A DNA stretch of 64,000 bases from Sphagnum compactum (lineage: Eukaryota; Bryophyta; Sphagnopsida; Sphagnales): contig OZ234493.1 of the NCBI GenBank assembly GCA_965153455.1, positions 13,320,213-13,384,212 on the forward strand, in the 5' to 3' direction. Position numbers and translations under genes: made by a program. Below are positions 47,713 to 58,980 of the stretch, piece by piece. Every line of letters starts with the position of its first letter. Within the stretch, counting starts at the first letter, position 1. The notes under the pieces were generated by a model. That model was given only the letters and a program-made list of their open reading frames with translations. It searched no databases and was not told the origin of the DNA.

Positions 47713-48054
47713 CTAGTTCCTTGCATGCGACTTTATTAACCAAAGCCTACCTAATATCATTGGATAAGCCCCATCTTCCTCTAATACCACATGGAAATCC
47801 ACAATGGTAAAAACCCTCATTACAGTGATCACAACATTGCTAATGACTCCTTCTGGCCTAATAACTCGTTTGTTAGCCATCTTTAAGGTTACTAAGGCTA
47901 GCCTATCAATTTTCAAGCCTAAGTACCTCATTGCAGGAATTGTCATCACATTGACTCTTGCCCCTCCATCCACCAACACTCCACACAACACTGATCCATT
48001 ACATTGCACATCAATGATCGGATCACATTCGCGCTCAGCTGCTATGGCATTCAA
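47713..48054 (-). pseudogene. gypsy protease remnant
   Basis: VLCGVLVDGGARVNVM is the aspartic protease active-site loop in the D-G-G-A form found in many plant gypsy elements, and GAYPMILGRLWL is the C-terminal flap region. The frame closes at 47713, before the reverse transcriptase frame. Confidence 0.88.
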
Positions 48055-48162
48055 AGGTGTGGTACCTTTGGGACTTTAGGTGTTGACAACCCCTTTCTCA
48101 ACTCCCTTCGAGCTGACGACACCATTGCCACCAACTGTTCGATGGTGATGTCTGCAAACATG

Positions 48163-48325
48163 GAATTATTACACAATTACTTAGGTAATTGTTTACAGGG
48201 GTAAGTTGAGTGGTAGGATTCTATAATTTGGTCATGGTGCATTGACTTTCACATATTAATTTATATGGAAGTCATGTGCACCATGTGATTATGTTTCCTT
48301 GTGATTAATTGTGGAATCAAAATTA
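48163..48325 (+). repeat. Inverted copy B of LTR-edge sequence
   Basis: It mirrors 44460-44610 and joins the 5' side of the protease frame directly. With its partner it encloses the pol segment in a 3.6-kb inverted-repeat frame. Confidence 0.9.
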
Positions 48326-48440
48326 TTACACGATGCGCCCCTTTGATGTGCCTCACCATTCTCCTACCATCATTCAATTATCGACGGGTTCAAGTTACAT
48401 TGATGCGCCCCTTTAAAGAATAAATAATAATAATAATAAT
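48326..48440. repeat. Right-edge direct repeat of the gypsy element
   Basis: ACACGATGCGCCCCTTTGATG here matches the same words on the same strand at about 40257. GATGCGCCCCTTTAAAG follows once more at about 48400, then an AAT microsatellite. Confidence 0.7.
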
Positions 48441-48569
48441 AAATTTACAAATAATAAAAAATAACAAAAAGTGAAAAAACAACTCATGCCCCCTTCCTTC
48501 TCTCTCTCCCTCTAAATATCTTGTGATCAATGATTTTTCACGTAGGACCTTTTTGACTGAAGTAGATGC

Positions 48570-48785
48570 AAGTGTTCGCTACTAAGGCAAGGTAACTTTG
48601 GTGAGGGTGAGGAACAAATCGGCGGTTCACTTTACACACTGCGAGCGTTCATCAGACACAAAAGATTGTACACGTGCGTTGTCTTGATTGCACTGGGAGG
48701 CAGCGCTTTGGTTGTCTTTTGGAGAAACAAACCCAATTCCGGGCAAATGACAAAGATGACTTCAAATAGTAGCACTGGTTAAGTT
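48570..48785 (+). other. Possible exon or exon relic with a membrane segment
   Basis: One plus-strand frame stays open from about 48572: GEGEEQIGGSLYTLRAFIRH, then KRLYTCVVLIALGGSALVVF, W and a short tail ending SSTG before a GTTAAG that could be a donor. Composition is richer in GC than the flanks. The hydrophobic run suggests a tail anchor. I do not recognise the family and no start or partner exon is clear. Confidence 0.35.
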
Positions 48786-49026
48786 ATTTCTACTTCCCCA
48801 TGTAGTTTTTGGATTCCTTGCACTACTCATGCTCCTTATTTCCAATGAAGGGCTTATAGGTCTTAGAAGTTTGTTACAAGAAGATGGGGACTAGACAAAA
48901 TCCTTGATCACAATATGTCCATATGATGTTGACATTCTTCTTATTGCACATGTATTCATTTCTATTGCAATCGTTCCTCAGTCACTTTCAGCCTTATGTC
49001 TGTTGGAATTGATTGCATGATCCTCA

Positions 49027-51463
49027 GTGAGGAACAAAATTACAAAAATTGGAGAGGTTTCTATCCATAAACCAACAAAAATAGTGGTAGAGACTGCAGA
49101 CATTCTCAAAACTACTATTTGTGGTCTAGTGTGGACAATTGATATTAACCTACATTCTCAAGATATTGTAGTCAAAATGCAATCACCTGAGATGTTATTC
49201 CTGATTTCATCAAGTCCACAATTTGTTTCTTGACCAGATTGCCTCTCTTGGTAGATTGTCTTGTTGTTTTGCCTTTTAAAGTGCTATCCATTTGGTTTGT
49301 GCTTATCTTGAAACATAAATTGGGCATGAAAGTCTAGACATTGTTTGAGTTTTTACCACGTATGCATTCCCACAAATGTTTAGGTCATGACCATCAGATA
49401 TATTTGGTAGAAGTTTAATGGCTATATTACAACTAATTACTTCAATTAGGTTTTCATTTCAAGTTTGTGTTTAAGCTTTTGGGCTTTCTTGGAGGTGTTT
49501 GAAAGAAGACAATGATGTCCATGATGTGTTTTGTTGTAAGTGCTTAACAAAAGTTGTCTTCACACTTTTAAGTTCTTTTTCAATGTTGCCAACCAAGGTT
49601 GCAATCTTTGAAGGGCATTGCGCAAAATATAATGATCCAAGTGTACACATTCTAATTTATGCAAAATCTATCAAGCTCAATGTTTATAACTAAATACTTA
49701 TCCTTTTTCAAGTTTAATGCACGTTGCAAGGTAACATAAGGTGAGCTATAACTTGGGAATTGATATTATAACAGTCTTGGGTAGGCGGCAAATGCATAGT
49801 CATGATGATGTGGGTGCCAAACCCTAAATTTCATGTTTGAACTTGAAAATTCACCGCTAAGGGTAAAAGCCATGTAGAAGTTTGAAAGCCTCCAAGTAGC
49901 AAATAATAAATGTAGGATCTCAAAGTTTTTCTATTCTAGATATTATGCATAGGCATTGTTAAATATATATTATTTCTTTGCACAACTATGGGCAGAACTA
50001 GTTGTCAAACAATTCCTTCTAACATGGTGGTGGGTCTACATTACAATAGGAAGTAACACAAAGTTTTATGGCAGTTGGAAGAGCGGCAATTGAAGAGTTT
50101 AGTGTTTTGGAGATTTTGTTTAATATGACCGCAAAGAAGGAGGAGATAGGAGGCCAACCAGATGGGTTTGAAAGGTTGTTGAGGTATTATGCGAAATTAG
50201 CACCTACTCAATTTATAGAGAAATTGGTCATTCCTGAACTTTATAATGAATTTTTATTGGAGATATTTTCATCATGGATGACACCATTAAATGGGGATGA
50301 GGATCATCTTGATTTCCAATGTGTATATTATGAAAGAGAATGGTCAAATAAGCTATGACTTACTAACCATAGGTCTCAAGGATACCTAGATGCTTCTATT
50401 AACCCAAGAATAAATAAACCCATTTGTATTCCAATGCTTCCCAATTTGGCTATTGTCCAACTAGTGGAGGTGTTGAAGCAGCAAATTGAAAACAATGATA
50501 CTTTTTCAATTCAATTGAAGTTATCGACCCAAGTTGATGTTGATGTAAAAATAACATTGAAAAAAGCTCTAGGATGAACCCATCTTTGGGTGGTACCCCT
50601 AGGAACCACCTCAAAGAATGGTTAAGGAACCAAAAATAGCTAAATCATTTTTTTGGGCCCTTTTCGTTAAATGTTTTCATAATTATAAATTACTATACTT
50701 TCATGTTTATCAATTACATGTTATAATATATGGTTTGAATTTTATTTGGGAATTTAAAAATTTAAAATTTTTAAAATTTTATATTCCTAATTAAAATGGC
50801 CCCTTAAAAAATTGGCAGTCTCAACTTTGGAGATTCATAATTTAATCATATTTAATCAGTTAATTACCAAATAAAAAATAAAAAATAAAATGACTTCCAA
50901 ATTACCTTAGGAAATAATTCATTAAAAATTCATAAATCATGTTCCAAAATTCTATTCCTAACCAAAAAGTTCAAGGAAAAAAAGAAATGTTACGTTCTTA
51001 AAACGTTTTCTAATGTAATGATTAAGAACATCAAAATACACAATATTCTTAATATTATTAAGATTTCAAAATCTATGGAAACTAATAAATGTATTCCAAA
51101 AAAATTATGAAAATGTTCAGTTAAATGTTTCCTATGATTTTTTAAAGTTCGATGAGTCCAAGAAAATCAAGGTGTGACATTCTTAGTGGTACCACCCAAG
51201 GATGAATTTGCTCTCCAATCAATGACGAGCATGTTCATGTCCAAGTGTGTAAGTTCACAACTCCTAAAAAGTTATTACCAAGGTTTCATTGCAATACAAA
51301 TCATAGAAAAGGTGCCCCAAAATTTTTGGGACAATGGGTGCCAAAATCAAATGTGGAGCCATCACCCAAAAGGCGACATGCAAATACATTAGATGATGTG
51401 TCCATAATGGCTGCGTCACAAGGAGAACCCAAATTTGCAGATCAAATGACCAAGGAAACCTAA
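49027..51463 (+). pseudogene. Coding-like fragments of an unrecognised gene
   Basis: Separate plus-strand frames have coding-like composition: 49027-49233 (KPTKIVVETADILKTTICGL), 50068-50358 (PDGFERLLRYYAKLAPTQFI), which after a stop reads on to 50576 (INPRINKPICIPMLPNLAIV), and 51245-51463 (LPRFHCNTNHRKGAPKFLG). No metal-binding or catalytic pattern is clear. They may be relics of one transposon-related gene or unrelated pieces. Confidence 0.35.
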
Positions 51464-51469
51464 TTGACT

Positions 51470-52211
51470 AATTAAGATACAACTACCGCTAATAATAATA
51501 ATATTGGTGAGCACAAAAACACATTTTGGGTTTAGCAACTTATCTTTACAACCATGTATTAATTAGAAAAGACATTTGCGACTAATGATTATTGAGTTGT
51601 TAAACCCATGTCGTTTTACCCATTTAGTCGCAAAGGACATATAGTTGCAAAACCCAATTGTCTAATCAACTTGGATTTTTTTTTTATAATATTGAAATTC
51701 CATGTCATCATTGATTTTGGTCTAACGTGTAAAATGAATGCCATGTCAACCTAATCGTTTTACTCAATTGAGAGATACAAAAGACGTTTTGATAAATGAC
51801 ATGTGAATGAAAACATGGTCAAAGGAACTAGGGGTGCTAAGGTAAAAGTCCTTTTCCAAAGACTACACATGACATGTGTCATTTTTGTGTTAGTTTATAA
51901 CTTAAAATTTTGTATTTCAAGTACCCCTTTTAACATTACATTTTAAATATAAATACATTTTGTTTACAAATTGATTTTATACCATGTATATTATGCATTC
52001 ATGCCCTCTATTACATAAACATGAATAACATTTATTAAAAGCACATTTTTAAATCCATAATTTTCAAGGTCAAAAACATTTTTGAACCAAATGTGTTCAA
52101 ATCAGTTACAAAAGCAATTATCATCAATTCAAATCCTTTTGCCCTTAATCATCAATGTTAAAATCCTTTCCAATTTTCAAAAAATTGTGTACATTTGGTA
52201 TTAAAAAAAAC
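51470..52211. other. AT-rich spacer without a gene
   Basis: Only short frames. Words such as AGTTGCAAAACCCAA near 51.64 kb resemble the end of the CACTA-type fragment at 53.6 kb. Confidence 0.4.
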
Positions 52212-52450
52212 GTTTGAAAAAAAACAAGGATTGTTCACTCTTGAGGTTTGAGTGTTTTGGACATGCAAAAACATTTTGATTTGTGTCAAGTTTTGAGCAA
52301 ATAAACTTTGCAATTAATGAAAAATATTCCAAAAAATTTATGATAATCCAAAATATTATGCTTCACTTATGATATTTCAAACATATAAAAATGTAGTTTT
52401 AAGGAATGTCCACTCACTTGGGTGGCTCCTTTGACTATGTTCTTACCCAT
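52212..52450 (+). repeat. Direct repeat of about 240 bp, left copy
   Basis: GTTTGAAAAAAAACAAGG through GGAATGTCCACTCACTTGGG and TTGACTATGTT matches 53634-53860 in the same orientation, with scattered changes and a few small gaps. Confidence 0.85.
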
Positions 52451-52509
52451 GTGTCAAAAATCTATAAACACATGTTCAATTATGAGTCATTACAGATGAA
52501 CAAAAGTCA

Positions 52510-53010
52510 ACCTAACCTAAGCTAGGTCGCTTAGGTTAAAAACAAATCTCAACCTCCTAGCTTAAGTAGCCTAAACTAGGCTACCTAACCTAAGTTAAGT
52601 GGCTTAAGTGTCATAACTTTCAAGAACAAATACTTGAACCCCCCACCTCCACTTTGGGGTTCAAGTCCTCATCCATTACACTACCACATTTTCTTATATT
52701 AAATCTATTATACACAAAATTATAAAGATTAAATTTTTTAGCTTCAAATTAAATTAGGCCACCTTACGTTGACATATGTCAACCTTCCCACAATTACTTA
52801 CCAACTTAGTTTAGGTTAACCTAGGCCTCTTTATGCTAAAAATAAATTAACTTAGTCTAGCCTAACTATGATTATTTAAACTCTAATTAAACTAAACTTG
52901 ATTAAGCTAGTTGGGTAGACCTAACTAAGTTAGATTTAACTTAAATTATTTACTAAACCTAAACTAATGTAGGGTAGACCTAGGTAAGTAAGTAAGTATA
53001 AAAACACAAG
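52510..53010. repeat. CTAA/TTAG-rich degenerate array
   Basis: Short words CCTAAGCTAGG, CTTAGGTTAA, AACTTAGTT and GTAGGTAGGTAGG recur irregularly. It resembles the array at 15.95-16.55 kb. A perfect 11-bp hairpin lies at 52632-52666 (ACTTGAACCCC against GGGGTTCAAGT). Confidence 0.6.
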
Positions 53011-53587
53011 ATTAAGTGAACTAAACAATAGCCATCAACTTAGTAGGTTCTATTTTTCTATCTACCTATGTAGGTAGGTAGGTAGGTCCAAAGTAAATAC
53101 ATAGGTATGTAGATATTAATACCTACCAACTTACCAACTTATAATTATATACCACCTACCTAGCTATTAAAATAAAATTTAATTTTTTTCCAAAATAAAA
53201 TTAATATGCCATGTGGCAATTTTTTAATTGTGCCACATGTTACAATATCAAACCATAATTAAAAATCATAATGGACGATGGAGATCAATATTTTGAAAAG
53301 AAAAAAAAAGTTATGTCCAAAAATCTTCATAGTGCCACATGTTAAATTTTAGTAGATGGATGACAATTAATGACGTCAACATGACATCATGGGTGTAGTT
53401 ATAATGGAGTTGCATTAGTAGTTGAAAATGAATTATTTTGATAGAATTGCAATTGAGTTGCAATGAATTGCACCATACATACAATGAGTTGCAACTCTGC
53501 AACTCATGTAACTTGTCTATTAGCACTCATGACGTATAAATACAATGAGTTACAAATGTCATGTGCAAAAATTGAGTTACAAGGCCA

Positions 53588-53616
53588 GTTGCAAAACACC
53601 CCTTTTTCTCATAGTG
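53588..53616. mobile_element. Single CACTA-type element end
   Basis: GTTGCAAAACACCCC followed by TTTTTCTCATAGTG is the right-hand form of the same terminal family as the MITE at 55.9 kb (reverse complement CACTATGAGAAA). No matching left end is visible. Confidence 0.55.
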
Positions 53617-53633
53617 TTGGGAGGAAAAAAAAT

Positions 53634-53860
53634 GTTTGAAAAAAACAAGGACTGTCCACTCTCAATGTTTGAGTGCTTTGAACATGCAAAACCATTTTTG
53701 ATTTGTGTCAAGCTTTGACCATGTATACTTTGTAATTAATGGAAAAACATTATGACAATCCAAACTATTATGTTTCACTTGTGATCTTTCAAACATATAA
53801 AAATGTAGTTTTAAGGAGTGTCCACTCACTTGGGTGGTTCCATTGACTATGTTTTTACCC
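53634..53860 (+). repeat. Direct repeat of about 240 bp, right copy
   Basis: It matches 52212-52450. It starts 18 bp after the CACTA-type end at 53616. Confidence 0.85.
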
Positions 53861-55881
53861 TTACATATGCTTGGATGTGGAATTATTATTTACAAACTAG
53901 GCACACGGGTTTGGTTTTGCATGATTGTGCAATTTTTGTGCATTCTTCTTAGAACATCTACAATTGGGTGCACCCGATTTGATGCATTTTGTTAAGGGTG
54001 ATTTGTAGACCACTCAATACCCTAATTTCCCACCACAAGAATTATGAAACTCATCCCAAACCCATAGGAAGACTAAATAAAAAGGAACAAAATGAAATTT
54101 GCATTCACGACATCCTTCTTAAGGTCATTATGAGGACCATGTACTAATTACATGAAATGCTATGTAGAATAGAGACAAAAGAAATCCAAGCTAATACACA
54201 CAAACATGCATCAAAAAATACATTATATACAACTAGCCTTATGGCAAAGCCTTAAGCATATAAGGATTTATGGTCTAGGTTTTTTGACATGTATGGTAGT
54301 TAGAAGGCTTTTGCTAAAATGTCAAGGAAGATTGGAATTGCCATGTTTGAACCAAGTGAAAATTTTGCAATGTAACCTTGTAATTTGAAAATTTTCTTGG
54401 GATACTAGGTGATTTAAAGGGAGTCACAAAACTATATACAAAAGCAATAATATCATGTGTACATATGTGGTAGGACCATGTTTCATGATTTGTGTACCAT
54501 GTTCCTTGAATTTATTTTAGTTCATCTTATCATGTTCTACACCTAAAGCCTCCCATGTTAATGTACCAAAAAACGCTTGTAACATGGCAGTTACATGAAC
54601 TGAAAAGGTTTGTAGCATGTTATATTACCATGGATAGCTCTAACATGCCCAAAACTTTCATTAATCAATTAAAACAAAAGGATTAGTATTGGGAGTAATT
54701 AGAAGATCTTTCCCGATAATGTTCATATTACTATGAGTTGCTTGTCAATCATCATATTACTTTCACATTAACTTTAACAAAAAATATCAATGCCCACAAT
54801 ACTTCTCTTTGTAGCATTTCACCTTTTCTATATGTTGTGGTTAACTCCTACAAATGAATAGTTCGTTTGGCTAGGTTTCCATGGTTTGGAAATTATACTT
54901 TCACCTATCTGTTTGTTAGGTTACAACCCTTGCCACAACTCTCATACATGGAGTTCAAAAGTGAACACCATATTTGCCATCATCTTTAGCTCCTTGTTAC
55001 ACAATCATTCGTTGAAATGACATCCTTTTTATAATGTACCTTCATAGAGCTTCTATGATAGAAATTAGTGGTATTTCCACATCGCCAATCAATAATTGAA
55101 ATATGTAAATTGAACAAATTATATTACTTAATTGAGTAGATTAGCTAATAATTAATCTAACATAATAATTAATATGTTATTATGAAACTTACTTATTTAA
55201 ATCAACAATCAATTACATCATAGGCCCCCAAAACTATCTTAGAAGATTACATAATCAAATATGAAATTTAGGTGAAGAAAATACCTGACTTATATGGATG
55301 GTCAATATTCATACATTTGGATGCTCTTTTGTAATGTTCATCAACACATAGAAAATAGATGGTTTACTTGTGTTATTCTCATTTTATAAGCACTCTAGTA
55401 ACATAATTAAAAAAACAATGTCCATATTTGTGGAACATGTAGAGTGAAAGTGAACTTTACTATAACATGTGGATTTGTCAGTGAACTTTCATTGTGGTGA
55501 TGTTAAAAAGGGAGAAAATATAATCAAGTGAAGCAAATACATGTCTACAATTGTTTAATCAAGTGAAACAAATGCATGTTTAACACTATTGGTGCAAATT
55601 GGCTATCTATCACGTCTACAAGATGATCTAAAAATCATGATAAAAACCATGGGCCCAATATAATCCCACCATATATGCACATTGAAACATAATTTTTTTT
55701 GATACAAAATTTACCATCCACCATAATCCATCCATTGCATACTAGCATAACAAAAACCCTAAACCCAAAGACTAGAAGTCATCTTTAAATAGGGCTTGCA
55801 TTATAATAATTACATTTTAAATGTTTGTAACATGTGGTAACATGTGCAGATGTTGTAAAAAGGGACAAATACAATGCATAA
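53861..55881. other. AT-rich spacer without a gene
   Basis: No supported coding sequence. Frames are short and interrupted on both strands. Confidence 0.5.
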
Positions 55882-56057
55882 CACTATGAGAAAATTCTGT
55901 CCATTACAACCTATCTAATGCAACTAAAAAATGTCCAATAGACTAAGATCACAACTAAAAAGTGTCCAATAGACTAAGATCACAACTAAAAAGTGTCCAA
56001 TAAAACTAGATTACAATTAGATAGACTAGTTGCAACGGACATGATTTTCTCATAGTG
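55882..56057. mobile_element. 176-bp CACTA-type MITE with TAA target duplication
   Basis: The left end CACTATGAGAAAATTCTGTC and the right end, whose reverse complement is CACTATGAGAAAATCATGTC, match at 25 of 29 positions when extended to CAAC. TAA lies directly before (55879-55881) and after (56058-56060), the 3-bp duplication usual for CACTA transposons. The inside is filled by three copies of a 31-bp unit. It has no coding capacity and would need a transposase from elsewhere. Confidence 0.9.
55921..56011. repeat. 31-bp tandem repeat inside the MITE
   Basis: CACAACTAAAAAGTGTCCAA followed by TAGACTAAGAT repeats at 55950 and 55981, with a slightly shorter first unit from 55921. The AGTGTCC and ATGTCC words resemble the subterminal TGTCC of the element ends. 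Confidence 0.9.
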
Positions 56058-57239
56058 TAAATAAACCTTGTTGAAATGTGCTATGCATGATGTTTGCAAA
56101 AATGTGAACCAAATATCAATGAGTGCATACAATGTTTCTATGCTAACTGTTTCATTCATATTGATTTTGTACTTAACATTTACAAATGGCAAAAAAAAAT
56201 TCACGTAGAGGTTTGAAGTTTAGAAATTTATTACAAACAAGTTCACAAACTTTGCAAATATTTGTTGATGTAAGGTAAATAAAACATTTCGTAACATCGC
56301 ATGTAGTCTTTTGCCAATCTCTTGCAATACAATAACATGCACATGCACTTAATACTTATAACAATATGTTGTGGGTGATGGAATATATAACAAAAATGTG
56401 AGTAATTGGACATATATCATTGCCATGGGATTAATAAATTGTAAATACAATTGGAAGCAAAAATGAATATTAATGGGCATGTTACCTAAAGTCTACATCC
56501 TTGTTTTCCAAGCCCAAATGTTGTATAGGTAGAATAGGCAAGATGTGTGTTCAATTGGTGGGGCGTTGTTCCAATTAGTTCATGGTTGGTACTTCTTCCT
56601 CCACTTCCTCTTCCATTATAAGTAGTAGTAACGAGGGTGGTTACACCATCTTCCTTTCCTTCCCATACATGGGGTGTTAAATGATCAAGGTGAAATTGCA
56701 AACCCTAATTCCCATAATCAAATCTTCATGACAAAGCTTCAAGCTACAAACAAATTAGGTAGATATTATACCTTTATCTAAATTGGATGGAATGTCAGTG
56801 ATAGTGATGTCTTCAATCTACAGAAGTGTAGACTATAGAGATTCACCACTTGAAAACACAAGTAATACCTTGTGCTATAAATGGTTGTCATATCTTCCAC
56901 CCTTGCAACTGTTTTAGAAGCCTCACTATTGCATTTGTTAAGTTCAATGTTTGGCCCCGGTATTGGTTCCATTTACAAGAATAGAAATAATGTTGGTAGG
57001 TTTAACGACTTTTGACATATCCATTGACAATGTTGGTGGTGAATCAAATCCACTGCTTAACATGTGTTAATGTTGCATTGTATTGTGTAGTTGTAGCCTA
57101 CGTTGATCTTCACCAATAACAATTGGTCCTAATGCAGCTACAAAAAATATATATTGGGCATTGATGAAGGTTACAAATCTAAACACAAGAAATTTGTTAT
57201 TTGTGTAGACATAACCAATATCTAGACATCTAAACTATA

Positions 57240-57500
57240 TCTTTAAACATAAAAACATTTTTTTTCTAAGCATGTAACATCATATTTTCTCCAAACATAA
57301 TAGTAGTTTCTCTCTAAACATAACACGTCATCATTTCTCTAAACATAAGAACAACTTCTCTCTAACTTAACCATATGAACTTCTCTCTAAACTTAATAGG
57401 AGCTTCTTTCTAAACATACCAATAACATTTGTCTAGATTTAACATAACATTTTTAATATAATGAATTACAACTTTTTTTTAGACTTAATTACAACATCTC
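57240..57500. repeat. Degenerate CTCTAAACATAA repeats
   Basis: CTTCTCTCTAAAC, TTTCTCTAAACATAA and related words recur every 25-35 bp. They fall between two of the coding-like pieces of the degraded minus-strand gene. Confidence 0.6.
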
Positions 57501-58659
57501 TTTAAATTCCAATGCAATTTTATTTGCAATTCTTAGTACTTGCACCACAAGCAATCCAACCACAATCATGATCCTTTATGAATTTCAGCCATTCAATGAC
57601 GCGTTGTTGTAAGTAATTGTCTTTGAGCACATTGTCCTTTTATTGCCATGCCTCAAGGAATTTGGGTTTGTTCGCCATGACCATTATCTACATCATTCGT
57701 AATTGCACATTTTGTATCCATTAATACACTCATCCCACCATTTGTTAATAGGATGTTTGAGTGATTCAAATGCCAGTCCACATGTTGCCTCCATTATTGG
57801 CATTAAGAAGCATTCGTACAACTTGCAAACAAAAAAAACCCCTCCTTGTGTAACATTGTTAACAGTAGAAAATTGTCCTATGTTGGTTAAACACCATGGA
57901 TGTTAGGAGACAATAGTACTGTCACTACATGGTAGTTATTATTAAATGGCAAAACAATCTTAGGAGAATTCTAGAATGGAAGTGTTTTCAGACGGTAGTA
58001 CCATTAGTATAATGAATTACCTTCATGGGATAGAATAATCAGAAGTTCATTTTGGGAGGAATTTTAATAAAAATAACATTAATTATTAGAAATATTATCC
58101 TAGTATAGTTTACTTAGAAGGGTATTTTAATAACTATTTTATTACTAGTGGTAAATATCCTACGTGTACCATCTTTTATTTATTAGGGGGTGAAGCCATC
58201 TAGGTTAATTAATCCAAGTGGATAAAGGATGGATGGATTTCCCTTAACTAAGATGTGTGGAAGGGATTAGGATAAGGAGATTTAGGAGGATAAATACTCA
58301 ACCCTTGTGTGGTGAATATCCTTCTTGGATTCTTTATTTATCCTTGATGAAGAGGATTGTGAGGCATTCTTTTGTATGAGATTGTGAGGCATTCTTTTGT
58401 ATGATTCCAGATTGGATGTGGTTAGTAGAGTTCTCTTGGGGAAGAAGTGTGTGTGTGAAGAGAAGAGAAGAACATGGAAGAATATTATATTTGATGTCAT
58501 GTAATGGAAAATGGTTGAAGGTTGTCAAGTGCATTATTTTTTCTTGTTTGTATTGACTTTTAGGAAGGTAAGGAAAATAGTTCCTTCTTAATTGATGTGG
58601 ACTATTTATTTATTTATTTGGTTCTTCTTTTCTTTTACAATGAAAGTATTATCTGTACT

Positions 58660-58980
58660 AGAATATGAAGGTAGAACATGTTGCAAGAAGGTAGTTGCCA
58701 CTAGAAGGTAATAATAAGAAGGTAGCTACTGTGTTTGAGGTTTGCAAAAGGTAGAGAGCTATTGCAAACAATACATAACAATTACAAAAGGTTTGTAGGT
58801 GCTGTAGATGGTAGGTAGTAGTAATAGAAGGTTTGCAAACGGTAGGCAGTAGCTACATGAAGTTTGTAGGCACACTTGCTCTTTTTCAAATCTATAGAAG
58901 AAGGTAGTTGCAACATGATGGTAGTTGTTATAGAACGATAGCTACTATAGGATGGTAAGTGTTGCAAGATGATAAACAGA
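58660..58980. repeat. Degenerate AGAAGGTAGT repeats
   Basis: GAAGGTAGTTGC, GAAGGTAGCTAC, GGTAGGTAGTAG and GATGGTAGTTGT recur irregularly over about 300 bp. Confidence 0.6.

Larger units (their letters stand above)
40250..48350 (-). mobile_element. Degenerate Ty3/gypsy LTR retrotransposon in permuted order
   Basis: On the minus strand, from right to left, the parts are protease (48054), reverse transcriptase (47529), RNase H (46245), integrase (45744-44671), an LTR-like stretch (about 44640-42940), a primer binding site (42920-42901), leader and gag (41268-40295). A normal element has gag before pol. Both edges share the direct repeat CACGATGCGCCCCTTTGATG (about 40258 and 48332). Stops in gag, RNase H and integrase show it is dead. 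It could be two tandem copies sharing one LTR, each truncated, or a circularly permuted insertion. Confidence 0.82.

Noticed and set aside
52632-52700. Possible tRNA gene or SINE, because GGTTCAAGTCC matches the B box
   Set aside because: No A box at the right distance and no acceptor stem; the word is half of an 11-bp hairpin.
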